From Bacteroidia bacterium (GTDB lineage Bacteria > Bacteroidota > Bacteroidia > JADZBD01): 51,347 nt of DNA. A program made the position numbers and the translations under genes. Shown in pieces: positions 7,843 through 16,207 of the stretch. Within the stretch, counting starts at the first letter, position 1; each line of letters begins with the position of its first letter. The notes under the pieces are model-generated. The model ran no database searches, was not told where the DNA came from, and saw nothing but the letters and a program-made list of their open reading frames with translations. The DNA lies in the NCBI GenBank assembly GCA_020054095.1, contig JAGVMA010000076.1:1-51347 (forward strand). The letters are read 5' to 3'.

Positions 7843-9477
7843 ATGGCCATATTTCCGAAATTGGAGAGTAGCGTACTTAAACTAATAAGGTACGAAAAAT
7901 GGCTTTTTGTCTCACTTATTGCGGTTCACCTTATACCACTATTTGCTCTTCCTTTCTTCCCCACTTTAGATGGTCCGGCTCACTTATATAATGCGAACCT
8001 GATTAATCACTTTTTATTTGGCGACCACAGTTTTCTTGAGCAGTATTTTTATTTAAATACTGAACCCGAACCTAATTGGATAGGGCATGCTATACTGTGT
8101 TGGATGAACGGAATGTTCCCTGTAAATGTGGCCGAGAAAGTAATACAAGCATTTTATATCATAATGCTTCCTATATCGTTTCGTTATGTCGTAAAATCGG
8201 TAAATCCCCATGCTGTTTTTGTTGAATATATTATTTTCCCATTTATCTATTCGTTTACATTTTATTTAGGTTTTTATAACTTCTCGATTGGTATTCCGGC
8301 TGTGTTTTTCACATTAGGATACTTTGTTAGACACCAAAATAATTTTAACGCAGTAAAATTTTTGTTTTTGTTTTTGCTGTTGCTTGCTGTTTATTTCAGC
8401 CATTTGTTTTTGTTCATCCTTATTGGCTTGTTAATTGCATTATTCATAATGTGGAATTTTATTTATGACAGTGTGCGCGAAAAAAAGATTTTTTGGTTTT
8501 CGTTTTTAAAAAAATCTGGTTTAGTTTTATTGGCAGCATTGCCCGGTATTTTACTTACGTTAAATTTCATTTCCAAGAAAGCTACATCAGCCCCGGGCGA
8601 TTATTTAGCCGCTGATGAATTAGTGAAATGGATAAAGCAGGTGAGGCCTGTTGTGGCATTGAGTTTTGAAGAAGAGGAACGATATACAGCAAAATTATTT
8701 TATCTGTTATTTTTTCTAACCATTGGCACATTGGCGGTTAAGTTTCTTCGCCTCAGGTTTTCGAGCGAAGAAAAGCATGTGGAAATTACGCATGACAAAA
8801 CCAGGTTAATGATTAATAGAAATGATGTGTGGGCATTGTCGTCAATTATTTTGCTTTTCTTGCTTTTTTATTTACCCGATACTTTTGCTAATGCAGGGTA
8901 TATATCCGTAAGGTGTTGCTTGTTTTTTTTCTTTGTGTGGATATTATGGCTGGCATCACAAAAAATTAACCGTTACGCTGGCATCTTTGTACTTGTTGTA
9001 TCATGTTGGGTAAGTTACAACTTGATGAAATATCACTTAAAAGTTTCAAAAAACCTCAGCAATGATGCAGTGGAAATTACAAGTGTTACACCGCACATTC
9101 AGCCAAACAACACATTACTACCTTTAAACTTTTCTGATAATTGGCTTCAAAGCCATCTTTCTAATTATTTAGGAGCCGAAAAAAAAATAGTAATTTTTGA
9201 AAATTATGAGGCGGCAAATAAATATTTTCCTGTGAGGTGGCAAGATAAAACTGAACCATATACAAGTATTGGAGGTTTTAGAAATAGGCTACCGTGTTTT
9301 CAATTATTAAAATATGAGCAAGATACTCCGGGAAAAATAAATTACATACTTACATGGAAAATGCCTGAAAACATAACAGATAGTTGTGCAATAAAAACTG
9401 TTAGAACCATAGATTCACTTTATACTAAAGTCTTTTCATCGCCTAATGGCGATGCGGTGCTGTATCAACGCAAATAA
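7843..9477 (+). CDS. Multi-pass membrane protein, GT-C-like glycosyltransferase candidate
   Basis: A 544-residue protein with roughly ten hydrophobic segments, the first at about 20-40. Directly after it comes FPTLDGPAHLYNA with Asp43 in the first periplasmic loop, the place where GT-C glycosyltransferases carry their catalytic acid. The middle is a run of long hydrophobic helices (FYLGFYNFSIGIPAVFF and others). The last 150 residues or so form a soluble domain. It starts 9 bp after the GT2 gene and ends 9 bp before the next GT-C-like gene, so the three form an operon. I recognise no named family. The glycosyltransferase call rests on topology, the loop aspartate and neighbours. Confidence 0.6.
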   Translation: MAIFPKLESSVLKLIRYEKWLFVSLIAVHLIPLFALPFFPTLDGPAHLYNANLINHFLFGDHSFLEQYFYLNTEPEPNWIGHAILCWMNGMFPVNVAEKVIQAFYIIMLPISFRYVVKSVNPHAVFVEYIIFPFIYSFTFYLGFYNFSIGIPAVFFTLGYFVRHQNNFNAVKFLFLFLLLLAVYFSHLFLFILIGLLIALFIMWNFIYDSVREKKIFWFSFLKKSGLVLLAALPGILLTLNFISKKATSAPGDYLAADELVKWIKQVRPVVALSFEEEERYTAKLFYLLFFLTIGTLAVKFLRLRFSSEEKHVEITHDKTRLMINRNDVWALSSIILLFLLFYLPDTFANAGYISVRCCLFFFFVWILWLASQKINRYAGIFVLVVSCWVSYNLMKYHLKVSKNLSNDAVEITSVTPHIQPNNTLLPLNFSDNWLQSHLSNYLGAEKKIVIFENYEAANKYFPVRWQDKTEPYTSIGGFRNRLPCFQLLKYEQDTPGKINYILTWKMPENITDSCAIKTVRTIDSLYTKVFSSPNGDAVLYQRK

Positions 9478-9486
9478 AAATCGCAA

Positions 9487-11307
9487 ATGCTTATTCGCAA
9501 TTATTTTAACAGCCGCTATTTTTTTATTACGGCAGTTATATTAATTATTGGCGTATCGGGCTGGGTTATTGTAACTGATAAGTGGGAAGGCGAGCGCTGG
9601 CGCGATAGCATTCAGCACGATGGAAAAGGATACTATGCATACTTGCCTGCTATTTTTATTTATGGCGATTTGCAATACGGTTTCGAAAAAGAAATTGCTG
9701 CAAAGTATAACCAAACCTATTACGAAAACGCTTACTGCAATATTATTGACAGTAAAAAATTAAACAAATATTATGGCGGCACAGCATTGCTGCTATTACC
9801 ATTTTTTCTGCTTGCTTGCTTGCTTAGTTATTTTTTGGGTTATGATGTAGATGGTTATTCCTATATCTTCCAATGCTCGGTGAGTGTGGCTGCTGTTTTC
9901 TATTTAGTGTTGGCAGTAATACTGTTACGCAAATTTTTGCGCCATTATTTTTCGGAGCAAACCACCGTGTTTACAATATTGTTTATTTATTTCGGTACTA
10001 ATTTGTTTTATTACACATTGTATGAATCCTACATGTCGCATGTATATAGTTTTTTTGCAGTAAGCGGTTTTTTGCTTTTTGCACACAAGGCAATACATCA
10101 GCCGGCAAAAAAATATTATTTATTGGCAGCTTTATTTTTTGGCATCATCGTTTTCATTCGTCCCATTAATGGATTAGTAGTATTGCTCTTGCCATTTTTG
10201 GCAGGCAATAAACTAGTGTTTAAAAACTTTTTTCAATCATTTATAAAAAATAAATCTGTTTTTTTGCTGAGCAACACTGTTGTATTTGCTTTTGTTTTTT
10301 TGCAATTGCTGCTTTACAAATTACAAGCGGGCAGTTTTATTGTTTACTCATATAGCAACGAGGGATTTAATTTTTTAGCTCCCGAAATAATGAATGTTTT
10401 GTTCAGTTACCGAAAAGGTTTTTTTGTTTACACACCATTAGCTTTTATTGCTTTGTTTGGTTTTTATAAATTGTTTTATAAAAATAAATTTCAGTTTTAT
10501 TGGCTATTGTTTTTTATGCTTTTGACTACCTATATTATTTCATCGTGGTGGATGTGGTTTTATGGCGGCACATTTGGTATGCGCCCGTTTATTGATTTTT
10601 ATCCGCTTTTTGCTTTTTTGTTGGCTGCGCTTATTTGCAATATTGCATCGGGCGCTACACGCGCGGTGGTTTTTGTGGCTATATGTTTCACGGTGTTATT
10701 AAACTTGGTGCAAACACACCAAAAAGACGAATCAATATTGCCTTACGATAGAATGACAAAACAAAAATTCTGGACCATTTTTATGGAAACAGATATTAAA
10801 TGGGCAGGTGCATTTGATAATTATAATTGGCACGAAGGCAAGCCACGCAAACAGATTTACGAAATGCACGATTTAGAAAATCCGTTAGATTCTTTCATCA
10901 TTTCTGAAAATACGATAGGTGGCGGTGCTGTTTTTTCAGGAAAAAAATCGAGTAAGATTGGCGATGGCGTACACAAAAGTTTTACTTATAGTCGTGTGCT
11001 AAATTTTTTACCCGATTCGGGTAACTGGTGCATACGCATTAATGCGCGCGTGTGGATGAATTCGTTAGAATCGGGTGCGGCAATGTGTATAGGAGTGGGC
11101 GATACAAACGGGGTGGTTTATCGCTGGTATAGTATGCCACTTGTGCGGCAAATACGTAACGAGCAAGTGTGGAGCAGTATTACCAATATTATGAGCATAT
11201 CGCGCGAATGGCGCAGTACCAAAGATGTACTTTTTATTTTCACCACTACCGATGATGATGTGCCGGTGTATATTGATGACTTGGAAGTGAAGTATCAATT
11301 GTATTGA
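9487..11307 (+). CDS. Multi-pass membrane protein with C-terminal sandwich domain, GT-C-like
   Basis: This 606-residue protein has an N-terminal membrane segment (about 10-30) followed by a loop with QHDGKGYYAYLPA (Asp45), a GT-C-like catalytic-loop layout. About ten membrane helices reach to about residue 415. The last 170 residues are soluble and end with a strand carrying YIDDLEV, like a small beta-sandwich or carbohydrate-binding module. It is paralogous to the broken gene at 12884-14720: both share the D...GYYLYLPA loop, YRKG.F(V/L)YTPL and SSW.WWY blocks, and the IDD ending. Its last 168 bp are duplicated at 12591-12758, on the far side of the fic gene. It probably transfers sugars on the outer face of the cytoplasmic membrane; this is inference. 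Confidence 0.65.
   Translation: MLIRNYFNSRYFFITAVILIIGVSGWVIVTDKWEGERWRDSIQHDGKGYYAYLPAIFIYGDLQYGFEKEIAAKYNQTYYENAYCNIIDSKKLNKYYGGTALLLLPFFLLACLLSYFLGYDVDGYSYIFQCSVSVAAVFYLVLAVILLRKFLRHYFSEQTTVFTILFIYFGTNLFYYTLYESYMSHVYSFFAVSGFLLFAHKAIHQPAKKYYLLAALFFGIIVFIRPINGLVVLLLPFLAGNKLVFKNFFQSFIKNKSVFLLSNTVVFAFVFLQLLLYKLQAGSFIVYSYSNEGFNFLAPEIMNVLFSYRKGFFVYTPLAFIALFGFYKLFYKNKFQFYWLLFFMLLTTYIISSWWMWFYGGTFGMRPFIDFYPLFAFLLAALICNIASGATRAVVFVAICFTVLLNLVQTHQKDESILPYDRMTKQKFWTIFMETDIKWAGAFDNYNWHEGKPRKQIYEMHDLENPLDSFIISENTIGGGAVFSGKKSSKIGDGVHKSFTYSRVLNFLPDSGNWCIRINARVWMNSLESGAAMCIGVGDTNGVVYRWYSMPLVRQIRNEQVWSSITNIMSISREWRSTKDVLFIFTTTDDDVPVYIDDLEVKYQLY
11140..11307 (+). repeat. 168-bp direct repeat, copy 1 (3' end of GT-C-like gene)
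   Basis: This stretch is the final 55 codons plus stop of the upstream membrane-protein gene. It recurs without gaps at 12591-12758, offset 1451 bp. By eye three substitutions separate the copies (165 of 168 identical), each A here and G in copy 2 or the reverse. Similarity stops sharply at the stop codon and just before CTTGTGCGGC. Confidence 0.92.
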
Positions 11308-11331
11308 CCCCCCAAAAAGCGTAGTTTAGCC

Positions 11332-11407
11332 CTAAAAGTAAAATAAGAATACCCTTATGTTACTTTCGTGGCTAAAAGTAAAATAAGCCGTTTTTTATTT
11401 TACTTTT
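11332..11407 (+). promoter_or_regulatory. Repeated AT-rich boxes upstream of fic, candidate operator
   Basis: CTAAAAGTAAAATAAG occurs at 11332-11347 and again at 11372-11387, exactly 40 bp apart. A 13-bp inverted copy of its core (TTATTTTACTTTT) is at 11395-11407. A -7-like TACTTTCG (11361-11368) lies between the two direct boxes and a perfect TACTTTTG (11401-11408) overlaps the inverted one. Boxes embedding promoter elements suggest binding by a repressor, possibly the winged-helix part of the Fic protein itself. Confidence 0.5.
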
Positions 11408-11412
11408 GTAAA

Positions 11413-12570
11413 ATGGATATAAAGGATTATAAATCAGGAGTTCATCTCACATCGCCAGAGGGGTATAAGTACTTTATGCCTGAAAAAGTAAATCATTCAT
11501 TTACATGGAATGATTCTAAATTAAATGAGCTATTAGAACAAGCATCATTAAAATTAGGAGAGTTAAATACTATTGCTCGTTTTGTTCCGGATGTGGATAT
11601 GTATATTAAGATGCACGTATACAAAGAGGCAGTGGTATCCAGTAGAATAGAGGGAACACAAACTCATATTGGTGAGGCACTGTTGAATATTAAAGACATA
11701 AATCCCGAGAACAGGAACGATTGGCAAGAGGTGAACAACTATGTGAATGCAATGAATCATTCATTAGATAGACTAAGCGCAATTCCGTTATCAAGTAAAT
11801 TATTGAAGGAAGCACACAAGCGTTTGATGCAAAGTGTTAGAGGCCAAAATAAAACACCGGGACATTTTAGAACCAGCCAAAACTGGATAGGCGGAGCAAG
11901 TATAACGGACGCGGTATTTATACCTCCTGTTCATTTTGAAGTAAATAGTTTAATGGGTGATTTAGAGCAGTTTCTTCATAATCAATATGCGGGAGTTCCA
12001 CATATAATAAAAGCAGCAATTACCCATTATCAATTTGAAACAATTCACCCCTTTTTGGATGGAAACGGACGCTTGGGCAGATTAATGGTAACAATTTATT
12101 TAGTAGAGAATAAAGTGTTAGATAAACCATTGCTTTATTTGTCTGATTTTTTTGAAAGAAACAAAGGATTGTATTATGACAACCTAACACTGGTCAGACA
12201 AAAAAATGATATGCGCCAGTGGTTGTTATTTTTTTTAGTTGCAATAAAAGAGACAGCAACTAAAGCGGTGGATACGTTGCAAAAAATAATTAAACTAAAA
12301 AATAGCACTGAAAAAAACGTAATATTTAACATGGGGCGAAAAATCAAAAGTGCGCAGTTGCTTTACGATTATTTGTTTTCCAACCCTATTGTAAGTTTAG
12401 CCGAAGCTTCACAAGCTTGCAGTTTATCTTCAAAGGCAACCGGTGATTTGATAAACGATTTTGTTAAGACAGGAATTTTGAAAGAAATTACAGGTTTTCA
12501 GCGCAATAGGTTATTTGCATACGATGTGTATTTGAATTTATTTGAGCCTGAAACAAGCCCCCGCCCCTAA
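11413..12570 (+). CDS. Fic family protein with C-terminal helix-turn-helix
   Basis: A 385-residue Fic enzyme, which usually transfers AMP from ATP to hydroxyl side chains of target proteins. The N-terminal Fic/DOC_N region contains the inhibitory helix motif SSRIEGT (Ser76, Glu80-Gly81), placing the regulator before the catalytic core as in class II Fic proteins. The core has HPFLDGNGRLGR beginning at His212, a complete active site. The C-terminal 60 residues resemble a winged helix (VSLAEASQACSLSSKATGDLINDFVKTGILKEI). The ATG at 11413 is preferred over a GTG at 11368, since the region before it holds repeated boxes and promoter-like elements. No antitoxin or partner gene is adjacent. The gene lies between two copies of the 3' end of the preceding gene, indicating a later insertion. 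Confidence 0.92.
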   Translation: MDIKDYKSGVHLTSPEGYKYFMPEKVNHSFTWNDSKLNELLEQASLKLGELNTIARFVPDVDMYIKMHVYKEAVVSSRIEGTQTHIGEALLNIKDINPENRNDWQEVNNYVNAMNHSLDRLSAIPLSSKLLKEAHKRLMQSVRGQNKTPGHFRTSQNWIGGASITDAVFIPPVHFEVNSLMGDLEQFLHNQYAGVPHIIKAAITHYQFETIHPFLDGNGRLGRLMVTIYLVENKVLDKPLLYLSDFFERNKGLYYDNLTLVRQKNDMRQWLLFFLVAIKETATKAVDTLQKIIKLKNSTEKNVIFNMGRKIKSAQLLYDYLFSNPIVSLAEASQACSLSSKATGDLINDFVKTGILKEITGFQRNRLFAYDVYLNLFEPETSPRP

Positions 12571-12590
12571 CCTCAATTCACCTAACGCCC

Positions 12591-12758
12591 CTTGTGCGGC
12601 AAATACGTAACGAGCAAGTGTGGAGCAGTGTTACCAATATTATGAGCATATCGCGCGAATGGCGCGGTACCAAAGATGTACTTTTTATTTTCACCACTAC
12701 CGATGATGATGTGCCGGTGTATATTGATGACTTGGAAGTGAAATATCAATTGTATTGA
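12591..12758 (+). repeat. 168-bp direct repeat, copy 2 (displaced gene end)
   Basis: This is a gap-free second copy of the last 168 bp of the GT-C-like gene at 9487-11307, here without the rest of the gene. It still encodes the 55-residue C-terminal segment and TGA stop in frame, but no start codon or upstream coding sequence is present, so it is a gene fragment. The 1451-bp period between copies contains only the fic gene and its control region. The rest of the gap between the fic stop and 12884 holds only this copy, a short AT-rich spacer and a promoter element. Confidence 0.92.
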
Positions 12759-12862
12759 AAATTTAAAGGGATTAAGTTAAAATTCAAAAGCGCAGCTTAA
12801 CCATCATTCCATTAATCGGAATTGAGAGAAATAACTCGGTAAAGCAATTCCCTATTTACTAT

Positions 12863-12870
12863 TATCTTTG
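12863..12870 (+). promoter_or_regulatory. -7 element before the broken GT-C-like gene
   Basis: TATCTTTG is identical to the ssb element and fits TAnnTTTG. It lies 13 nt before the ATG at 12884, so the broken gene still has an intact-looking promoter. Confidence 0.45.
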
Positions 12871-12883
12871 GCGCATAGCATTT

Positions 12884-14720
12884 ATGAAAAATAAATTATC
12901 GGCACTTGCATTACTAATAGTATTAGTCGCCATGTTCACCTGGAAAGGTGGCCGACTACACGATGATAAAGGCAAACTATATAACCCCATTGCCTGGGAT
13001 GTATTTGGTTATTATCTGTATTTGCCTGCTACTTTTATTTATGATGATGTGGCATTAGAAAATCGCGCTTGGCTCGATTCCGTTTATGCTAAATATAAAC
13101 CATCGCCATATCCTTATCAGCACACGGGCACCGAAACTAATAAGCGCGTTATAGTTTATCCAATGGGTTTATCGCGTGTTATGCGCCCGGATTTTTTTGG
13201 CGCACAGTTATAGTAAGCTCACAGGTGGCATTGCCGATGGCTATTCCACGCCTTATCAAATTGCATTATTTCTTTCCGCATTTATATTTACCATCATTGG
13301 CATTTTTCTTTTCCGAAAAATTTTACTTCATTTTTTTGATGATAAAATTACAGCCATCACCATTTTGCTGATTGGCTTAGGCACTAATTATTTTTTCCAA
13401 ACCGGGCTTGATGGCACCATGCCTCATAATTTTTTATTCACACTTAATTGCATCATTGTGCTGCTTACTATTAAATGGCATCAGTCGCAAAAAATAAAAT
13501 ATGCTTTTATGCTGGGGCTAATGCTGGCTGGGTAACAATATGTCGCCCCACCGAAATTTTGTGGATACTCGTTCCGCTGCTTTGGAATGTATATGATAAA
13601 CAATCGCTACTTGCAAAATTCCAATTACTAAAAAGTAAAATATCACACCTTGTCCTTTTAATTTTTGCAATGGTGGCCATTGGTAGTTTGCAAATGATTT
13701 ATTGGAAATATTGCACAGGCCATTGGTTTGCCTATAATCATTACGAAAAACCTACCTTCCTCGACCCTTATACTTTATTGTTTTTATTCAGCTATAAAAA
13801 AGGTTGGTTGCTTTACACACCATTAATGATAGTTGCCATTCTTGGTTTTTACTTTTTATACAAACAAAACAAAAAAATATTTTTTGCAGCATTTTTTTTT
13901 CGTGCTTAATATTTACACACTTTCGAGTTGGGAATGTTGGTGGTATTCGGTTACTTACAGCCAGCGCCCGCTAGTAGAAATGTATCAGCTATTGGCACTG
14001 CCCTTAGCTTGCACAGTGGCATGGGCATTAACAAGTAGATTAAAATCGGTGATTGTTTTTTCGGCACTCACACTGTTATGCACATTAAATATTTTTCAGA
14101 TATGGCAATTTATGCAAGGCATAATTGATGGCGAACGCATGACCAAAACGTATTACTGGCGTGTGTTTTTAAAAACCACCGCCACCGATGAAGACCGACA
14201 ATATTTAGAAGTATCCTATACCAATGATTGGCCCGAATATTTTAATGACAAAAAAAATAATTACACCCGAAAAGAAGTACTCAACTTAAACTTTGAAAAA
14301 GCAACTGATAAAAACATAACTGACACTATAGGTTACGAAAGCAATAAATGCTTGATGCTTAATAGCGAATTTGCTTTTTCGCCATCGTATAGTCAGGAAT
14401 ATAAAAATATATCAGAAAAAAAACACATCTGGGTGCGTGCCACTGCTAAAGTTTTCCCGATTACCGACCCTAAAGAAAGCAACGCATCATTAGTATTATC
14501 GTTTAACAGCAAAGGCCGAATGTATAAATATAAAGCTACAGACATTTACGAATCGGGCTTTAAACCCGGCCAATGGAATACAATTACGGTTGATTACATG
14601 TCGCCTTACGTGCGCCATGGCTACGATAAATTGGACATTTATTTTTGGAACATGGGCAGCGGCATCATTTTGATAGACGATTTTAAAGCCGAAATTTTTG
14701 AACCTATTGTGGAATATTAA
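12884..14720 (+). pseudogene. Broken GT-C-like membrane protein gene (three homopolymer frameshifts)
   Basis: Four overlapping frames (12884-13213, 13176-13535, 13475-13909, 13833-14720) read end to end as one protein of about 611 residues, paralogous to 9487-11307. The shifts fall at T7 (13192-13198, needs T8), GGG (13530-13532, needs GGGG) and T9 (13892-13900, needs T8). Repairing each restores smooth text: FFLAHSYSKLTGG, LAGVTICRPTE and FFFVLNIYTLSSW. The repaired protein has the AWDVFGYYLYLPA loop, many membrane helices and a soluble C-terminal domain ending IDDFKAE. Real decay is favoured by the cluster of three lesions in one gene. Homopolymer sequencing error is the main alternative, since the coding text between the shifts is well preserved. 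Confidence 0.8.
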
Positions 14721-14769
14721 TTACTTTTATTTTAGATGCTTATTTAATAATTAATTTGTAAAAGATTTC

Positions 14770-16161
14770 ATGAAAAATTTTATATCTAAACTAAACTATC
14801 ATAATGCGATTGCAATATTAGCAGGTGCTTTATTGCTTTGCTACTTGGCATTTTTAAACACGTACCCGCTTGTGTATTTTGATAGTGGAACCTACATTGA
14901 TTCCGGGTTCAAAAATTTTTTCCCCATTGATCGTCCTGTTTTTTATGGTTGGTTTATTAGGCATATCAGCATGTGTGTATCGCTTTGGTTTGTTGTTTTT
15001 TTGCAAGGTATTATTTGCTCGTATTTAATTTTCAGAACCATAAAAGCCCTCACAGGAAGTACGGGACTTTACATAAAATTTTTTAGCATCATAGCGGTAC
15101 TTGTATTATGTTCGGCTGTATCGCAAAAAGTGAGCATACTTACTCCCGATATTTTTACACCATTTGTTTTTATGTCAATTCTCGTTTTGGTAATTGACGA
15201 TGAACTTAAAAAAATAGAAAAAATTTCAATTTCAGTCATTCTCTTTTATTCTATCATTGTGCACAATTCTCACGCCTATATTTTAATTTTATTTTTTCTT
15301 ATTGCATTCTTATTGTGTGTTTTCAAAAAGCAAAATTTATTTAAGATAACGTATAAAAAAGCACTTATTATTTTTGCCATTTTTATTTCTGCGCTAATTA
15401 CAGTACCCACTACCAATTATTTTTTATCGGGTCATTTCAAGTTTTCGCGCGGTGGCACTGTGTTTTTAATGGGCAAATTAATAGCTAATGGTATTGTGGA
15501 GGATTATTTAAAAGACAATTGCGGGAAACATAATTTTACATTATGTCCTTATAAGGATGGACAGTTAAGGCACCTCGATTTTTTATGGGATTGGCAAAGA
15601 AGCCCACTTTATAAAACAGGAGGCTGGGATGCCAATGAGTTAGAGTACAGTTACATGATAAATGATATGCTTACTAGTCCAAAATATTTAAACTTATTTT
15701 TAATTAATTCGTTTCAGCAATCAATTGCGCAGTTTTTTAATTATGCTATCATCGTGTCGGAAGAAAATCCCGAGCAATTATATGAAAGTTCTCCTTACTT
15801 TAATTTGAAAATGCACTTGCCGCACGAGCTCAATAATTTTATCGCATCATCTCAAAATCGTAAACTATTAAACTATACCTATTTAAATAAACGACATGAA
15901 CTCCTCATGATTTTTTGTTTTGCAGCATCTGGTTTAATTTTTTTAGTAAAACAGATAAGAGCTTCGGTTTCAAATAAATTAAAATCTGCAATAGCGTTGC
16001 TATATTTATTTTTAATTGCAAACGCCACCGTGTGCGCCACCGTATCGTTTATAGTTCCCCGTTACCAAAATAGAATATCGTGGCTGCTAATTTTACTCAT
16101 TCTTCTCGTAATATTTGAATTGCCGTTTTTCAAAAAATATTATAGTAAAGTAGATTGCTAA
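14770..16161 (+). CDS. Multi-pass membrane protein, GT-C-like candidate
   Basis: A 463-residue protein with about eleven hydrophobic segments. After the first helix (about 12-31) the loop reads YPLVYFDSGTYID (Asp38), again the position of the GT-C catalytic acid. Segments such as VSILTPDIFTPFVFMSILVLV and ALITVPTTNYFLSG follow. Residues 220-310 form a larger extracytoplasmic loop with conserved-looking Trp and Tyr, and the chain ends on a helix plus a short basic tail. It starts 49 bp after the broken paralog. I do not recognise a named family. The call rests on topology and neighbourhood. Confidence 0.6.
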   Translation: MKNFISKLNYHNAIAILAGALLLCYLAFLNTYPLVYFDSGTYIDSGFKNFFPIDRPVFYGWFIRHISMCVSLWFVVFLQGIICSYLIFRTIKALTGSTGLYIKFFSIIAVLVLCSAVSQKVSILTPDIFTPFVFMSILVLVIDDELKKIEKISISVILFYSIIVHNSHAYILILFFLIAFLLCVFKKQNLFKITYKKALIIFAIFISALITVPTTNYFLSGHFKFSRGGTVFLMGKLIANGIVEDYLKDNCGKHNFTLCPYKDGQLRHLDFLWDWQRSPLYKTGGWDANELEYSYMINDMLTSPKYLNLFLINSFQQSIAQFFNYAIIVSEENPEQLYESSPYFNLKMHLPHELNNFIASSQNRKLLNYTYLNKRHELLMIFCFAASGLIFLVKQIRASVSNKLKSAIALLYLFLIANATVCATVSFIVPRYQNRISWLLILLILLVIFELPFFKKYYSKVDC

Positions 16162-16207
16162 TTGTGAGATTATTAATTTAGCTAAACGTGAGAAATAAAC
16201 CAAATAT

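Noticed and set aside
11140-12758. Insertion sequence or transposon carrying fic
   Set aside because: No transposase frame, no terminal inverted repeats and no short target duplication are visible. The flanking repeat is a gene end, so a recombination-based event fits better.
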